Counted from the stretch's first letter, positions 1 to 7,433 are shown. The stretch is DNA of 9,335 bases from Hyphomicrobiaceae bacterium UBA4460 (GCA_002390155.1 DGOS01000119.1:2072-11406); one strand, 5' to 3'. The notes: a model not told the origin generated them from the letters alone. Translations and numbers: made by a program.

Positions 1-1
1 G

Positions 2-271
2 CGCAAAGCCGCTCCGAAGCGCAAAGTCACGGCCAAGCGCAAGGCCACCAAAGCCAAACCAAAGAAGACGGTCACCAAGCGGCGCCCAACGTCCAAGGCG
101 AAGGCCCGCAAGCCGGCCAACAAGCGCGTTGCACCCAAGAAGCGCGCCGCGCAAAGGACGCGCACTGTGAGCCCCAAGAAGGCGGCGGCAAAGAAGCCCG
201 TGGCCCGGAAAGCTGCACCGAAGCCCAAAGCCACACCGAAGCCCGCAGTGAAGCGCGTTCAGCCGCAAGTG
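2..271 (+). other. Histone H1-like Lys/Arg/Ala/Pro-rich tail region of IleRS
   Basis: Ninety codons in frame with ileS encode a low-complexity tail: 26 of the first 55 residues and 11 of the next 35 are Lys or Arg, and none is Asp or Glu. Short units recur, such as RKAAPK at 2-19 and again at 206-223 with different synonymous codons, and KRV at 122-130 and 251-259. An SPKK motif, known from histone H1 tails as a DNA-binding unit, lies at residues 2-5 after the GTG. About 80% of the third positions upstream of 167 are G or C, as expected for translated sequence here. Such tails bind nucleic acid non-specifically in other proteins; a role in tRNA, ribosome or nucleoid binding here is inference. 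Confidence 0.75.
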
Positions 272-3220
272 GAGCGGGACTGGAGCGAGACGCTGTTCCT
301 GCCCAAGACCGACTTCCCCATGAAGGCGGGCTTGCCACGCCGCGAGCCGGAGCTGCTCGAGCGTTGGGCCAAGATGGGCCTCTACGACCGCTTGCGCGAG
401 GAGGCGATGAGCCGCCCGAAATTCGTGCTGCATGACGGGCCGCCTTACGCCAATGGCCGCATCCATATCGGCACCGCCCTCAACAAGATCCTCAAAGACG
501 CCGTCACCCGTTCGCATGCCATGATGGGCAAGGACGCGAACTACGTGCCGGGCTGGGACTGCCATGGCCTGCCCATCGAGTGGAAGGTCGAGGAGGAGAA
601 CTACCGCGCCAAGGGCCGCGCCAAGCCGGACCTGAGCGATACCGATGCGCTGATCGCGTTCCGGCGCGAATGCCGCGACGAGGCCGCCAAATGGCTCGAC
701 GTGCAGCGCGAGGAGTTCAAGCGGCTCGGCGTCGAGGGCGATTGGGACCACCCCTACACCACGATGAGCTACGAGGCGGAGGCGACGATCGCCCGCGAAC
801 TGACAAAGTTCGCCATGAACGGCCTGCTCTATCGCGGCTCCAAGCCCGTGATGTGGTCCGTGGTGGAGCGCACCGCGCTGGCCGAAGCCGAGGTCGAGTA
901 TCAGGAGATCGAGAGCCCGACGATCTACGTGAAGTTCCCGGTGATGTTCGCCAGCGAGGACAGCCAGGACCCGCAGGCGCTGCAACACGCCTCCGTGGTC
1001 ATCTGGACCACCACGCCCTGGACCATTCCAGGCAACCGCGCCATCAGCTATTCGCCGTCCATCTCATACGGGCTCTATGAGGTCACCCAGGCGCCGGCAG
1101 ACAATTGGGCCAAGGTCGGCGAGCGATTGATCCTCGCCGATGCGCTTGCCGAGACAGTCAAGGAAGCCGCGCGGATCGACGGCTGGTCGCGGCAAGGCGA
1201 CGTCACGGCCGAGATGCTGCGCCAATCCATGTGCGCGCATCCTTTGCGCGGGCAGAGCGACTACCGGTTCATGGTGCCGCTCCTGTCCGGCGAGCACGTC
1301 ACCGAGGAGACGGGCACCGGCTTCGTGCACACCGCACCGGGCCACGGCGTGGACGACTTCGAGGTCTGGTCGGCGAACGAGCGCTTGCTTCGCCAGCGCG
1401 ATATCGATTCCACGATTCCCTTCACCGTCGACGAAGCCGGCTTCTTCACAAGCGAAGCGCCACGCTTCGAAGGCAGCCGCGTGGTCAACGACAAGGGCAA
1501 GTTCGGTGATGCCAACGAGGCGGTCATTAAGGCCTTGGCCGAGGCGAACGCGCTCATCGCCCGCGCACGCTACAAGCACGATTATCCGCACTCCTGGCGC
1601 TCCAAGAAGCCGGTCATCTTTCGTGCGACGCCCCAATGGTTCATCGCCATGGACCGCGGCTTCGAGGGCGGCGAGGCTTTGCGCGCCCGAGCGCTTGACG
1701 CCATCGACGGAACGCAGTTCGTGCCGCCGCAAGGCGAGAAGCGCATCAAGGGCATGGTCGAGACGCGGCCCGACTGGGTTGTGTCGCGCCAGCGGGCCTG
1801 GGGCGTACCGATCACCGTGTTCGTGCACAAAGAAACCGGCGACGTCATTCCGCGCCGGGACTTTGATGGATCGGGTCAGCTGATCGACAGGATCGTGAGC
1901 GCCTTCGAGGCGGAAGGAGCCGACGCTTGGTTCGTGGATGGCGCGAAAGAGCGCTTCCTCGACGGACTCGTCGACAGTCCCGGCGACTGGGAGAAGGCCG
2001 GCGACATTCTCGATGTCTGGTTCGACTCCGGCTGCACCCACGCATTCGTGCTGGAGGCGCGCCCCGACCTGAAATGGCCGGCGGACCTCTATCTGGAAGG
2101 CTCCGACCAGCATCGCGGCTGGTTCCAGTCCTCGCTGCTCGAGGGATGCGGCACGCGCGGCCGCGCGCCTTTCGGCGCGGTCGCTACCCATGGTTTCGTC
2201 AATGACGAGCGGGGCCGCAAAATGTCCAAGTCGCTCGGCAACGTCGTGGCGCCGCAGGACGTGATCAAGCAGTCGGGCGCAGAGATCTTGCGGCTTTGGG
2301 CCATGAGCTCCGATTACACCGAGGACCTTCGCTTCGGTCCGGACATCGTCAAGGCCAATGTCGACTCCTACCGGCGCTTGCGGAACACACTGCGCTTCCT
2401 GCTCGGCAATCTCGCGCACTATCGCGACGACCTCGTCGTGCCGCATGATGAGATGCCGGAGCTGGAGCGTTACATGCTGGCCCGGGTTTCCGAACTCGAC
2501 GGGCTGGTACGGGAGGGCTACCGGTCCTACGACTTCAAGCGCATCTTCCACGCGCTGTTCAATTTCTGCGTCAACGACATGTCGGCTTTCTATTTGGACA
2601 TCCGCAAGGACGCGCTCTACTGCGACGCTTCCGACAGTGTGGTGCGCCGCGCCGCGCTCACCGTCATGGACCGTCTGTTCGCGGCGCTCACCGCGTGGCT
2701 TGCGCCGATGCTCTGCTTCACCATGGAGGAGGCGTGGATGACCCGCTTCCCGGAGGACAAAGGCTCGGTTCATTTGCGGCAGTTCCCCGATGTGGCGCCT
2801 GAGTGGTGCGACGACGCGCTCACCGAGAAATGGCGGAAGGTTCGAAACGTGCGCCGCGTAGTCACGGGCGCGCTGGAGATCGAGCGGAAAGAGGGCCGCA
2901 TCGGGTCGAGCCTTGAAGCCGCGCCCAAGGTCTATGTTGCCGACAAGGAATTGCGCGATGCGCTCAGTGGCATCGATCTCGCTGAGATCGCCATTACCAG
3001 TGGCGCGACGCTGATCCCCGAGGAGGGGCCGAGGGACGCCTTCCGTCTCGACGACGTGCCGGGCGTGGCCGTGGTCTTTGCCGCCGCGAAAGGGAACAAG
3101 TGCGCGCGGTCCTGGAAGATCTCGCCGGATGTCGGCGCCGATCTCGAGTTTCCGACGCTGTCGCCGCGCGATGCCGACGCCGTGCGCCAGTTCGATGCAC
3201 GTGGGCGAAAGGGCCGGTAA
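2..3220 (+). CDS. ileS: Isoleucyl-tRNA synthetase with long basic N-terminal tail (5' end outside window)
   Basis: Cytoplasmic class Ia synthetase that charges tRNA(Ile) with isoleucine and edits misactivated valine. Numbering is from the GTG at 167 (1017 residues from there). Seen: HIGT (100-103) as the HIGH signature, [13 protein letters not shown] from 130, editing-domain Thr-rich TTTPW (281-285), [15 protein letters not shown] (383-397), DVWFDSG, and KMSKS (685-689). The anticodon-binding region follows. The canonical part begins near residue 36 ([16 protein letters not shown]). The frame is open from 167 back to base 2, with no stop and no other start codon, and gives 55 more Lys/Arg/Ala/Pro-rich residues of the same composition as residues 1-35. 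I therefore treat it as one protein starting left of the window. The alternative is initiation at GTG 167, which has an AAAGGA 8 bases upstream. The C-terminal zinc finger is degenerate: C979 remains, but the other expected cysteines read S982, S999 and D1002. lspA follows after 4 bases. Identity is certain; the start is not. Confidence 0.96.
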   Translation, partial: RKAAPKRKVTAKRKATKAKPKKTVTKRRPTSKAKARKPANKRVAPKKRAAQRTRTVSPKKAAAKKPVARKAAPKPKATPKPAVKRVQPQVERDWSETLFLPKTDFPMKAGLPRREPELLERWAKMGLYDRLREEAMSRPKFVLHDGPPYANGRIHIGTALNKILKDAVTRSHAMMGKDANYVPGWDCHGLPIEWKVEEENYRAKGRAKPDLSDTDALIAFRRECRDEAAKWLDVQREEFKRLGVEGDWDHPYTTMSYEAEATIARELTKFAMNGLLYRGSKPVMWSVVERTALAEAEVEYQEIESPTIYVKFPVMFASEDSQDPQALQHASVVIWTTTPWTIPGNRAISYSPSISYGLYEVTQAPADNWAKVGERLILADALAETVKEAARIDGWSRQGDVTAEMLRQSMCAHPLRGQSDYRFMVPLLSGEHVTEETGTGFVHTAPGHGVDDFEVWSANERLLRQRDIDSTIPFTVDEAGFFTSEAPRFEGSRVVNDKGKFGDANEAVIKALAEANALIARARYKHDYPHSWRSKKPVIFRATPQWFIAMDRGFEGGEALRARALDAIDGTQFVPPQGEKRIKGMVETRPDWVVSRQRAWGVPITVFVHKETGDVIPRRDFDGSGQLIDRIVSAFEAEGADAWFVDGAKERFLDGLVDSPGDWEKAGDILDVWFDSGCTHAFVLEARPDLKWPADLYLEGSDQHRGWFQSSLLEGCGTRGRAPFGAVATHGFVNDERGRKMSKSLGNVVAPQDVIKQSGAEILRLWAMSSDYTEDLRFGPDIVKANVDSYRRLRNTLRFLLGNLAHYRDDLVVPHDEMPELERYMLARVSELDGLVREGYRSYDFKRIFHALFNFCVNDMSAFYLDIRKDALYCDASDSVVRRAALTVMDRLFAALTAWLAPMLCFTMEEAWMTRFPEDKGSVHLRQFPDVAPEWCDDALTEKWRKVRNVRRVVTGALEIERKEGRIGSSLEAAPKVYVADKELRDALSGIDLAEIAITSGATLIPEEGPRDAFRLDDVPGVAVVFAAAKGNKCARSWKISPDVGADLEFPTLSPRDADAVRQFDARGRKGR
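153..158 (+). promoter_or_regulatory. Possible ribosome binding site for internal GTG start of ileS
   Basis: AAAGGA lies 8 bases before the GTG at 167, an acceptable Shine-Dalgarno spacing. It makes GTG 167 a credible start, possibly an internal one giving a shorter IleRS with a 35-residue tail. Against it being the only start, the same basic composition continues in frame upstream without a stop. AAG and AGG are also frequent by chance in Lys/Arg codons, so this match has limited weight. Confidence 0.35.
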
Positions 3221-3224
3221 CGCC

Positions 3225-3740
3225 ATGCTCCGTCATTGGCTTTGGGGACCCAATTCGCCACTCGGTCTGGCCGTCGCGTCAGCTACGGCGCTCATCGATC
3301 AAGCCAACAAGCTCTACATGCTCCATGTCTATGACATCGGCGCCAAGGGCACGGTCACGGTGACGCCGTTCTTCGACATGGTTCTGGCGTGGAACAAGGG
3401 CATCAGCTACGGCCTCTTGCCCCAGGACAGCACGCTCGGCCGCGTGGCGCTGATCGCCTTCGCGATCGTGGCCAGCCTGGCGCTCATTGTCTGGCTTGCC
3501 AGGGTCACCACGCCGCTGGCGGCCGTCGCCATTGGGCTGATTGTCGGCGGGGCCATTGGCAACGCCATTGACCGGATTGCCTACGGCGCGGTGGCGGATT
3601 TCTACGCTTTCCACGCTTTCGGCTTCCAGTGGTACATCTTCAATATCGCCGATGTGGCCATAGTTGCCGGGGTCATCGGACTTCTGTATGACTCATTCTT
3701 CGGGGGTCACAAAAAGGCCGGAAACCCCTCCAAAATGTAA
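3225..3740 (+). CDS. lspA: Lipoprotein signal peptidase (signal peptidase II)
   Basis: Inner-membrane aspartyl protease (family A8) that removes the signal peptide from diacylglyceryl-modified prolipoproteins, just before the lipobox cysteine. The 171-residue product is of normal length, with about four hydrophobic segments near residues 12-32, 70-92, 96-115 and 138-155. Family motifs are present: IDQANK (24-29, where family members usually have Ser or Thr in place of Asn), WNKGISYG (56-63), GNAIDR (112-117), VADF with D125, and FNIAD with D143. D125 and D143 are the expected catalytic pair. ATG 3225 is chosen because it follows the ileS stop by 4 bases and starts a normal-length protein; AAAGGG at 3208-3213 may be its ribosome binding site. 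The frame stays open further upstream, but only inside ileS. It is probably co-transcribed with ileS. The next gene encodes a predicted lipoprotein, a plausible substrate. Confidence 0.96.
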   Translation: MLRHWLWGPNSPLGLAVASATALIDQANKLYMLHVYDIGAKGTVTVTPFFDMVLAWNKGISYGLLPQDSTLGRVALIAFAIVASLALIVWLARVTTPLAAVAIGLIVGGAIGNAIDRIAYGAVADFYAFHAFGFQWYIFNIADVAIVAGVIGLLYDSFFGGHKKAGNPSKM

Positions 3741-3765
3741 CTAGATCCGGGGTTTGCCGGATTTT
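3713..3765 (+). terminator. Terminator-like hairpin spanning the lspA stop codon
   Basis: CCGG plus AAACCCC (3718-3728) pairs with GGGGTTT plus CCGG (3749-3760): 11 base pairs with one bulged G at 3756. Beyond a G/A mismatch the stem extends by one G-T wobble and three A-T pairs (3713-3716 with 3762-3765). The 20-base loop holds the lspA stop codon. A competing smaller hairpin, ATCCGG (3745-3750) with CCGGAT (3757-3762), uses part of the same 3' arm. TTTT follows the GC-rich part, a short U-run for an intrinsic terminator. It could be a partial terminator, an mRNA 3'-end stabiliser or a translational control element, as the next ribosome binding site begins right at its base. Pairing was done by eye, with no energy calculation. 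Confidence 0.45.
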
Positions 3766-3771
3766 GAGGGG
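3766..3771 (+). promoter_or_regulatory. Ribosome binding site deciding the TTG start of the lipoprotein gene
   Basis: GAGGGG lies 5 bases before the TTG at 3777. It supports this rare start, which is the one that yields a complete lipoprotein signal peptide. The site sits immediately after the hairpin at 3713-3765, so folding could affect its accessibility. Confidence 0.55.
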
Positions 3772-3776
3772 AAAAT

Positions 3777-4379
3777 TTGGGGCACCTTGGCGCCATAACC
3801 AGCATCGGTCGAACGGTCGCGCTCGCGGGCACGCTTGCCTGCGCGAGCCTCCTTGGCGGCTGCGGCGGCGTCGAGTTCGAAGGCAAGGTCTTCGACTATA
3901 TGGGAATGTCCGGCAGCAGGCAGCAGGCCGACGTCCAGATGAGTGAGCGCCCGCCGCTCATGGTCCCGCCCAACGTCCAACAATTGCCGGCGCCGACCCA
4001 AAGCCCTGCCGCCGTGTCCACGGCCCGCCAGGATTGGCCGGACGACCCGGAGAAGGTGCGCGTCCGCGTCATCGAGCAAGAGAATACCAAGAAGGCTGAG
4101 GCCCAGGCGGCCGCCGACCCGCTGAACCCCTATGCGGGTAAGGAAACGCTGCTCGACAAGCTATTGGGTGGCGACAAGACGGTGGAAGAGCCCGTCCCCA
4201 ACGTGCCCGCGCCGGATCCGTCCGATCGGGCGCCCACTGTCGCCCAGACTCGGTCCGCGCCCAACACACCGCATGTTCCGCAGGCGCCCTTGCCCAGCCA
4301 GAACATGGAAGAGTTCAAGCCTGCGGCGCCCGATAGCTACAACAGAGCCTCCCAAGGGCGGGCCATGGGGGAGTACTAG
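3777..4379 (+). CDS. Putative outer-membrane lipoprotein, DUF3035-like
   Basis: A 200-residue predicted lipoprotein. The N-terminus has Arg12, a hydrophobic stretch and the lipobox LGGC, with C29 as the lipidated residue. Gly at +2 argues against retention in the inner membrane, so the outer membrane is the likely location. RPPLMVPPN (58-66) followed by LPAP resembles the conserved PPL-x-x-PP segment of alphaproteobacterial lipoproteins annotated DUF3035. In Caulobacter a protein of this type (BamF) has been linked to the BAM complex, but I do not see enough to assign that role. DWPDDPEKVRVRV (86-98) may be a second conserved block. Residues 120-190 are rich in Pro, Ala and Ser and probably disordered. 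TTG 3777 is chosen because the next in-frame ATG (3900) would lose the signal peptide and lipobox. The family call is from memory; lipoprotein status is firmer. Confidence 0.8.
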   Translation: MGHLGAITSIGRTVALAGTLACASLLGGCGGVEFEGKVFDYMGMSGSRQQADVQMSERPPLMVPPNVQQLPAPTQSPAAVSTARQDWPDDPEKVRVRVIEQENTKKAEAQAAADPLNPYAGKETLLDKLLGGDKTVEEPVPNVPAPDPSDRAPTVAQTRSAPNTPHVPQAPLPSQNMEEFKPAAPDSYNRASQGRAMGEY

Positions 4380-4477
4380 AGTTCGTTCGTCACCTTTTCG
4401 CCGGCCGGTTCGCGCGTCGGTCGCAATCTAGCGCTTCCATTTCTTGAAAAACCCGGCCTGAGGCCCGACATGAGGCA

Positions 4478-4507
4478 TTGGCGCTAGCAGCCTACTAGGC
4501 TTATGTT
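4478..4507 (+). promoter_or_regulatory. Possible weak promoter ahead of the M16 gene pair
   Basis: In the 175-base gap after the lipoprotein gene, TTGGCG (4478-4483) and TATGTT (4502-4507) lie 18 bases apart, each matching four of six sigma-70 consensus bases. An 11-base near-perfect palindrome (4490-4500, GCCTA-C-TAGGC) lies between them and could be an operator. The gap is the longest in the window and so a sensible place for a promoter, but the boxes are weak and could be chance. Confidence 0.25.
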
Positions 4508-4554
4508 CCCGCGCGCCGTGAGCCCCGTATTCCAATCCAAAGGCCTTCGTTCGA

Positions 4555-5976
4555 ATGGTGGTGTGGATGCAAGATCGATTGACCGCCTTCCTTCGTGTTG
4601 GCCTGGTTCTAGCCAGTGTGAGCCTTTCAATGCCGGTTGCCGCCGTTGCCGAAGAAGCGAAATCAGAGCGCGTCAGCGAGTTCACCCTCGCCAACGGGCT
4701 CCAAGTCGTCGTTATCCCCGATCATCGCGCGCCGGTCGCGACTCAGATGGTTTGGTACAAGGCAGGGGCCGCGGACGAGCCGCCGGGCACCTCCGGGATC
4801 GCACACTTCCTTGAGCATTTGATGTTCAAGGGCACCGACAACATCCAGCAGTTCTCCAAGATCATTGCCAAGAATGGCGGTGACGACAACGCGTTCACCA
4901 ATCACGACGTGACCGCGTACTTCCAGCGCGTAGCCAAGGACCGTCTTCCCAAAGTCATGGAGATGGAAGCCGACCGCATGGCAAATCTTCGGCTGACACC
5001 GGAGGACGTGGCGACCGAGCGGGACGTCATTCTCGAGGAGCGCCGCTCGCGCGTCGACAACGATCCTGGCGCCATCCTCCAAGAGCAGATGATGGCCGCG
5101 CTTTATCGCAACCATCCCTACGGCATTCCCATCATCGGTTGGGAACACGAGATGGAGGAGCTCGACCGCGAGGACGCGCTCGCCTTCTATCGCCGCTTTT
5201 ACGCGCCGGAGAACGCGATCCTGATCGTCGCCGGGGACGTCGAGCCGGACGACGTAAAGGCGCTTGCCGAGAAGACCTTCGGGAAGATCCCGCGCAACGG
5301 CGAGGCGCAGCAGCGGGCGCGTCCCAGTGAGCCGGAGCACGATGCGCCTCTCACTGTGACGTTGGAGGATCCGCGCGCCGGCCGCACCACCGTGCAGCGC
5401 TACTACATCGCGCCGAGTTACGCCTCGGCGGAGCCCGGCGAGGCCGAGGCGTTGGATCTGCTGATGCGCGTCGCCGCTCATGGCGCCACCAGCCGCATCT
5501 ACAAGCAGCTGGTAATGAAGGACCATGTCGCTGCGTCCGCAGGCGGCTGGTACTCCGACTCCGGGCTCGATTCGGGGCGCTTGGGTTTCTATGCCATTGC
5601 CGGACCAAAGACCGCGCCCGAGGAGATCGAGGCGGCGATCGATCGCACGGTCGAGGACTTGCGCGAGAACGGCGTCAGCCAAGCCGAGTTGGACCGGGCG
5701 CGCGCCTCTCAGATTGCCGAGTTCGTCTACAGTTCCGACTCCATCTCCAAGATGGCTCGCCAATATGGATGGCGGCTGGCCGCCGGCATGACCATAGAGG
5801 ACGTCGAAGCGTGGCCTCAGCGGATGAAGCAGGTCACCGTGGACGACGTTCGCGCCGTGGCCCGCAAATATCTTGACGAGGAGAACTCGGTGACGGGCAT
5901 TCTCAAACCGGAGCCCGAACACACAAGCAGTGCCGGCGAAAAGCCCGCCCCAGCTGCTGGAAACGGCAAGTCGTAG
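4555..5976 (+). CDS. Periplasmic zinc metallopeptidase, M16 family (catalytic subunit)
   Basis: A 473-residue M16 (pitrilysin/insulinase/processing-peptidase) protein of the single-unit size that works as a dimer. A Sec signal peptide is visible: hydrophobic residues about 11-32 and likely cleavage after AVA (30-32). The inverted zinc motif is intact: HFLEH at 84-88 (H84 and H88 bind zinc, E87 activates water), with the third ligand in ILEERR (E161 or E162). The C-terminal M16 domain follows from about residue 200, with FYAPENAILIVAGDV typical of the family. The last ~25 residues form a Pro/Ala/Ser-rich tail. ATG 4555 is the first start in the frame; ATG 4567 (M5) is an equally possible start and keeps the signal peptide. 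The gene runs directly into a non-catalytic paralogue, so the two products probably assemble together. The substrate is unknown; turnover of periplasmic peptides or misfolded proteins is inferred from the family. Confidence 0.94.
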   Translation: MVVWMQDRLTAFLRVGLVLASVSLSMPVAAVAEEAKSERVSEFTLANGLQVVVIPDHRAPVATQMVWYKAGAADEPPGTSGIAHFLEHLMFKGTDNIQQFSKIIAKNGGDDNAFTNHDVTAYFQRVAKDRLPKVMEMEADRMANLRLTPEDVATERDVILEERRSRVDNDPGAILQEQMMAALYRNHPYGIPIIGWEHEMEELDREDALAFYRRFYAPENAILIVAGDVEPDDVKALAEKTFGKIPRNGEAQQRARPSEPEHDAPLTVTLEDPRAGRTTVQRYYIAPSYASAEPGEAEALDLLMRVAAHGATSRIYKQLVMKDHVAASAGGWYSDSGLDSGRLGFYAIAGPKTAPEEIEAAIDRTVEDLRENGVSQAELDRARASQIAEFVYSSDSISKMARQYGWRLAAGMTIEDVEAWPQRMKQVTVDDVRAVARKYLDEENSVTGILKPEPEHTSSAGEKPAPAAGNGKS

Positions 5977-7356
5977 ATGCGGACCAGGATTTGCTCTTCG
6001 CTCTTCGCCGCAACGCTGTGGCTCGGGACGACACTGCTGGCGGTTGCGCTTCTGGCGTCGCCCGCCGCGGCCAAAGGGAGTGGCATGAAAATCCAAGAGG
6101 TGACGAGCCCTGGCGGCATCAAGGCCTGGCTCGTGGAGAGCCATGCAAATCCGCTGATCACGATCCGTTTTGCCTTCTTCGGCGGTGCATCGCAAGACGC
6201 GCCAAGCAGAGAAGGCCAAGCCTATTTCGTGACGGCAATGATGAACGAAGGCGCCGGTGACCTCGACGCCATCGCGTTCCAAGAGCGCGAGGAAGCGCTG
6301 GCGATGAAGATGGACTTCGACGCCGGCCGCGACGTCATGCTCGGCAGGATCCAGACGTTGACCGAGAACAAGGACGACGTCTTTGACCTGGTGCGGCTGG
6401 CGATGTCGCAGCCCCGCTTCGACGAGGACGCACTGGAGCGCGTGCGCGCGCAGATCTTGGCTGGACTGAAATTCGACGAGAACGATCCTGAGACCGTGGC
6501 GTCGCTCGCCTGGGACCGGATCGCGTTCCAGGATCATCCCTATGGCCGCCCCGTGAAGGGCACGAAAGACTCCGTGGCTGAGATCTCCGCGGACGATCTC
6601 AGGGACTATGTCCGCCGCGTGTTTGCCCGCGACAAGCTTGCCGTCGCCGTGGTCGGTGACATCGACGCCGAGGAGTTGGGCGAGGTGCTCGACAAGCTGT
6701 TCGGCGATTTGCCGGAGCGCTCGGACCTGGTGCAGGTTGCCGACGCGCCGCCGCCCCTTGGGCCCACCCGCGAGGTCATCGCCATGGATGTGCCGCAGTC
6801 GGTGGCGCAGTTCGGCCTGCGCGGCATCCCGCGCGACGACGACGATTTCATTCCGGCCTACGTGCTCAACTACATCATTGGCGGTGGCGGGTTCTCCTCG
6901 CGGCTGATGGAAGAGGTGCGCGAGAAGCGTGGCCTTGCTTACTCTGTCCGCTCCAGCCTCTACCCCTATATGCACGGCCCCGTTTTCATCGGCCACGTGG
7001 CTACTAAGAACGAGGCCGTTGGCCAGTCGCTGTCCGTGATCCAGAATGAGCTTGAGCGCATCGCGGAGCAGGGTCCCACGGCGGAGGAGCTGGAGAGCGC
7101 CAAGGCCTATCTCACCGGCGCCTACCCCTTGCGCTTCGAATCCTCTGTAAGCATCGCCAGCCAGCTCTTGTGGATCCAGATCGAGGATCTTGGCATCGAC
7201 TATGTCGACAGGCGCAATGCCCTCGTCGATGCCGTGAGCATGGATGACATCAAGCGCGTGGCGAAGCGCCTGCTCACGCCGGACCGGCTGATCACCACAA
7301 TCGTCGGCAAGCCTGTGGAACCTGCGGAAGTCGTGCCCGCGGGCGCGCCAGGCTAG
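5977..7356 (+). CDS. M16 family protein lacking the zinc site (non-catalytic partner)
   Basis: A 459-residue M16-fold protein. Signal peptide: Arg at 2 and 4, hydrophobic segment about 9-28, likely cleavage after ASPAAA (27-32). Where its neighbour has HFLEH, this protein reads YFVTA (83-87), so both His and the catalytic Glu are gone; the third-ligand region also lacks its Glu (ILAGLKFDENDP). It keeps the glycine-rich GGGGFSSRL (302-310) followed by REKRGLAYSV, reminiscent of the Gly-rich substrate loop of the alpha subunit of mitochondrial processing peptidase. A comparable active/inactive M16 pair is known from Sphingomonas. The ATG follows the TAG of the previous gene with no spacing (TAGATG), which points to translational coupling and matched amounts of the subunits. 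Its likely role is substrate binding in a heterodimer, which is inference from family and context. Confidence 0.93.
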   Translation: MRTRICSSLFAATLWLGTTLLAVALLASPAAAKGSGMKIQEVTSPGGIKAWLVESHANPLITIRFAFFGGASQDAPSREGQAYFVTAMMNEGAGDLDAIAFQEREEALAMKMDFDAGRDVMLGRIQTLTENKDDVFDLVRLAMSQPRFDEDALERVRAQILAGLKFDENDPETVASLAWDRIAFQDHPYGRPVKGTKDSVAEISADDLRDYVRRVFARDKLAVAVVGDIDAEELGEVLDKLFGDLPERSDLVQVADAPPPLGPTREVIAMDVPQSVAQFGLRGIPRDDDDFIPAYVLNYIIGGGGFSSRLMEEVREKRGLAYSVRSSLYPYMHGPVFIGHVATKNEAVGQSLSVIQNELERIAEQGPTAEELESAKAYLTGAYPLRFESSVSIASQLLWIQIEDLGIDYVDRRNALVDAVSMDDIKRVAKRLLTPDRLITTIVGKPVEPAEVVPAGAPG

Positions 7357-7389
7357 GCCCTCCACACCTAGAATCGGCTTAAGCTAAAG

Positions 7390-7406
7390 GCCCCAACTGT
7401 TGGGGC
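7390..7406. repeat. Perfect GC-rich palindrome between the M16 pair and mutL
   Basis: GCCCCAAC-T-GTTGGGGC is an 8 + 1 + 8 perfect inverted repeat (7 pairs with a CTG loop as RNA). No T-run follows, so it is a poor classical terminator on either strand. It could be a protein binding site upstream of mutL or a U-less termination or stability hairpin. A second small palindrome, GCTTAAGC, lies just upstream at 7377-7384. Both sit in the 88-base gap, the only non-coding DNA between the two transcription units. Confidence 0.5.
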
Positions 7407-7433
7407 AGCGCTAAGCGGAATCAGGCCAAAAGC

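Noticed and set aside
3078..3224. N-terminal extension of lspA back to an ATG at 3078
   Set aside because: It would overlap the end of ileS by about 140 bases and add an Arg/Ser/Pro-rich segment not seen in LspA. ATG 3225 gives the normal length.
1064..3226. A 720-codon open frame on the minus strand antisense to ileS
   Set aside because: Same explanation: a codon-bias shadow of ileS with no domain, and its start overlaps the ileS/lspA junction with no plausible context.
4455..4466. GGCC-TGA-GGCC inverted repeat after the lipoprotein gene as a terminator
   Set aside because: The stem is only 4 pairs with a 3-base loop and no T-run, and GGCC repeats are expected by chance in DNA of this composition.
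4444..4472. TTGAAA as a -35 box for the M16 genes
   Set aside because: At 17-18 bases downstream there is only GACATG or similar, a poor -10 box; the pair at 4478-4507 is somewhat better.
4663..7365. A 900-codon open frame on the minus strand antisense to both M16 genes
   Set aside because: It lies exactly opposite two well-supported genes with family motifs. In GC-rich genomes with strong GC3 bias, antisense frames rarely meet stops, and its His/Arg/Gly/Val-rich translation shows no recognisable domain.
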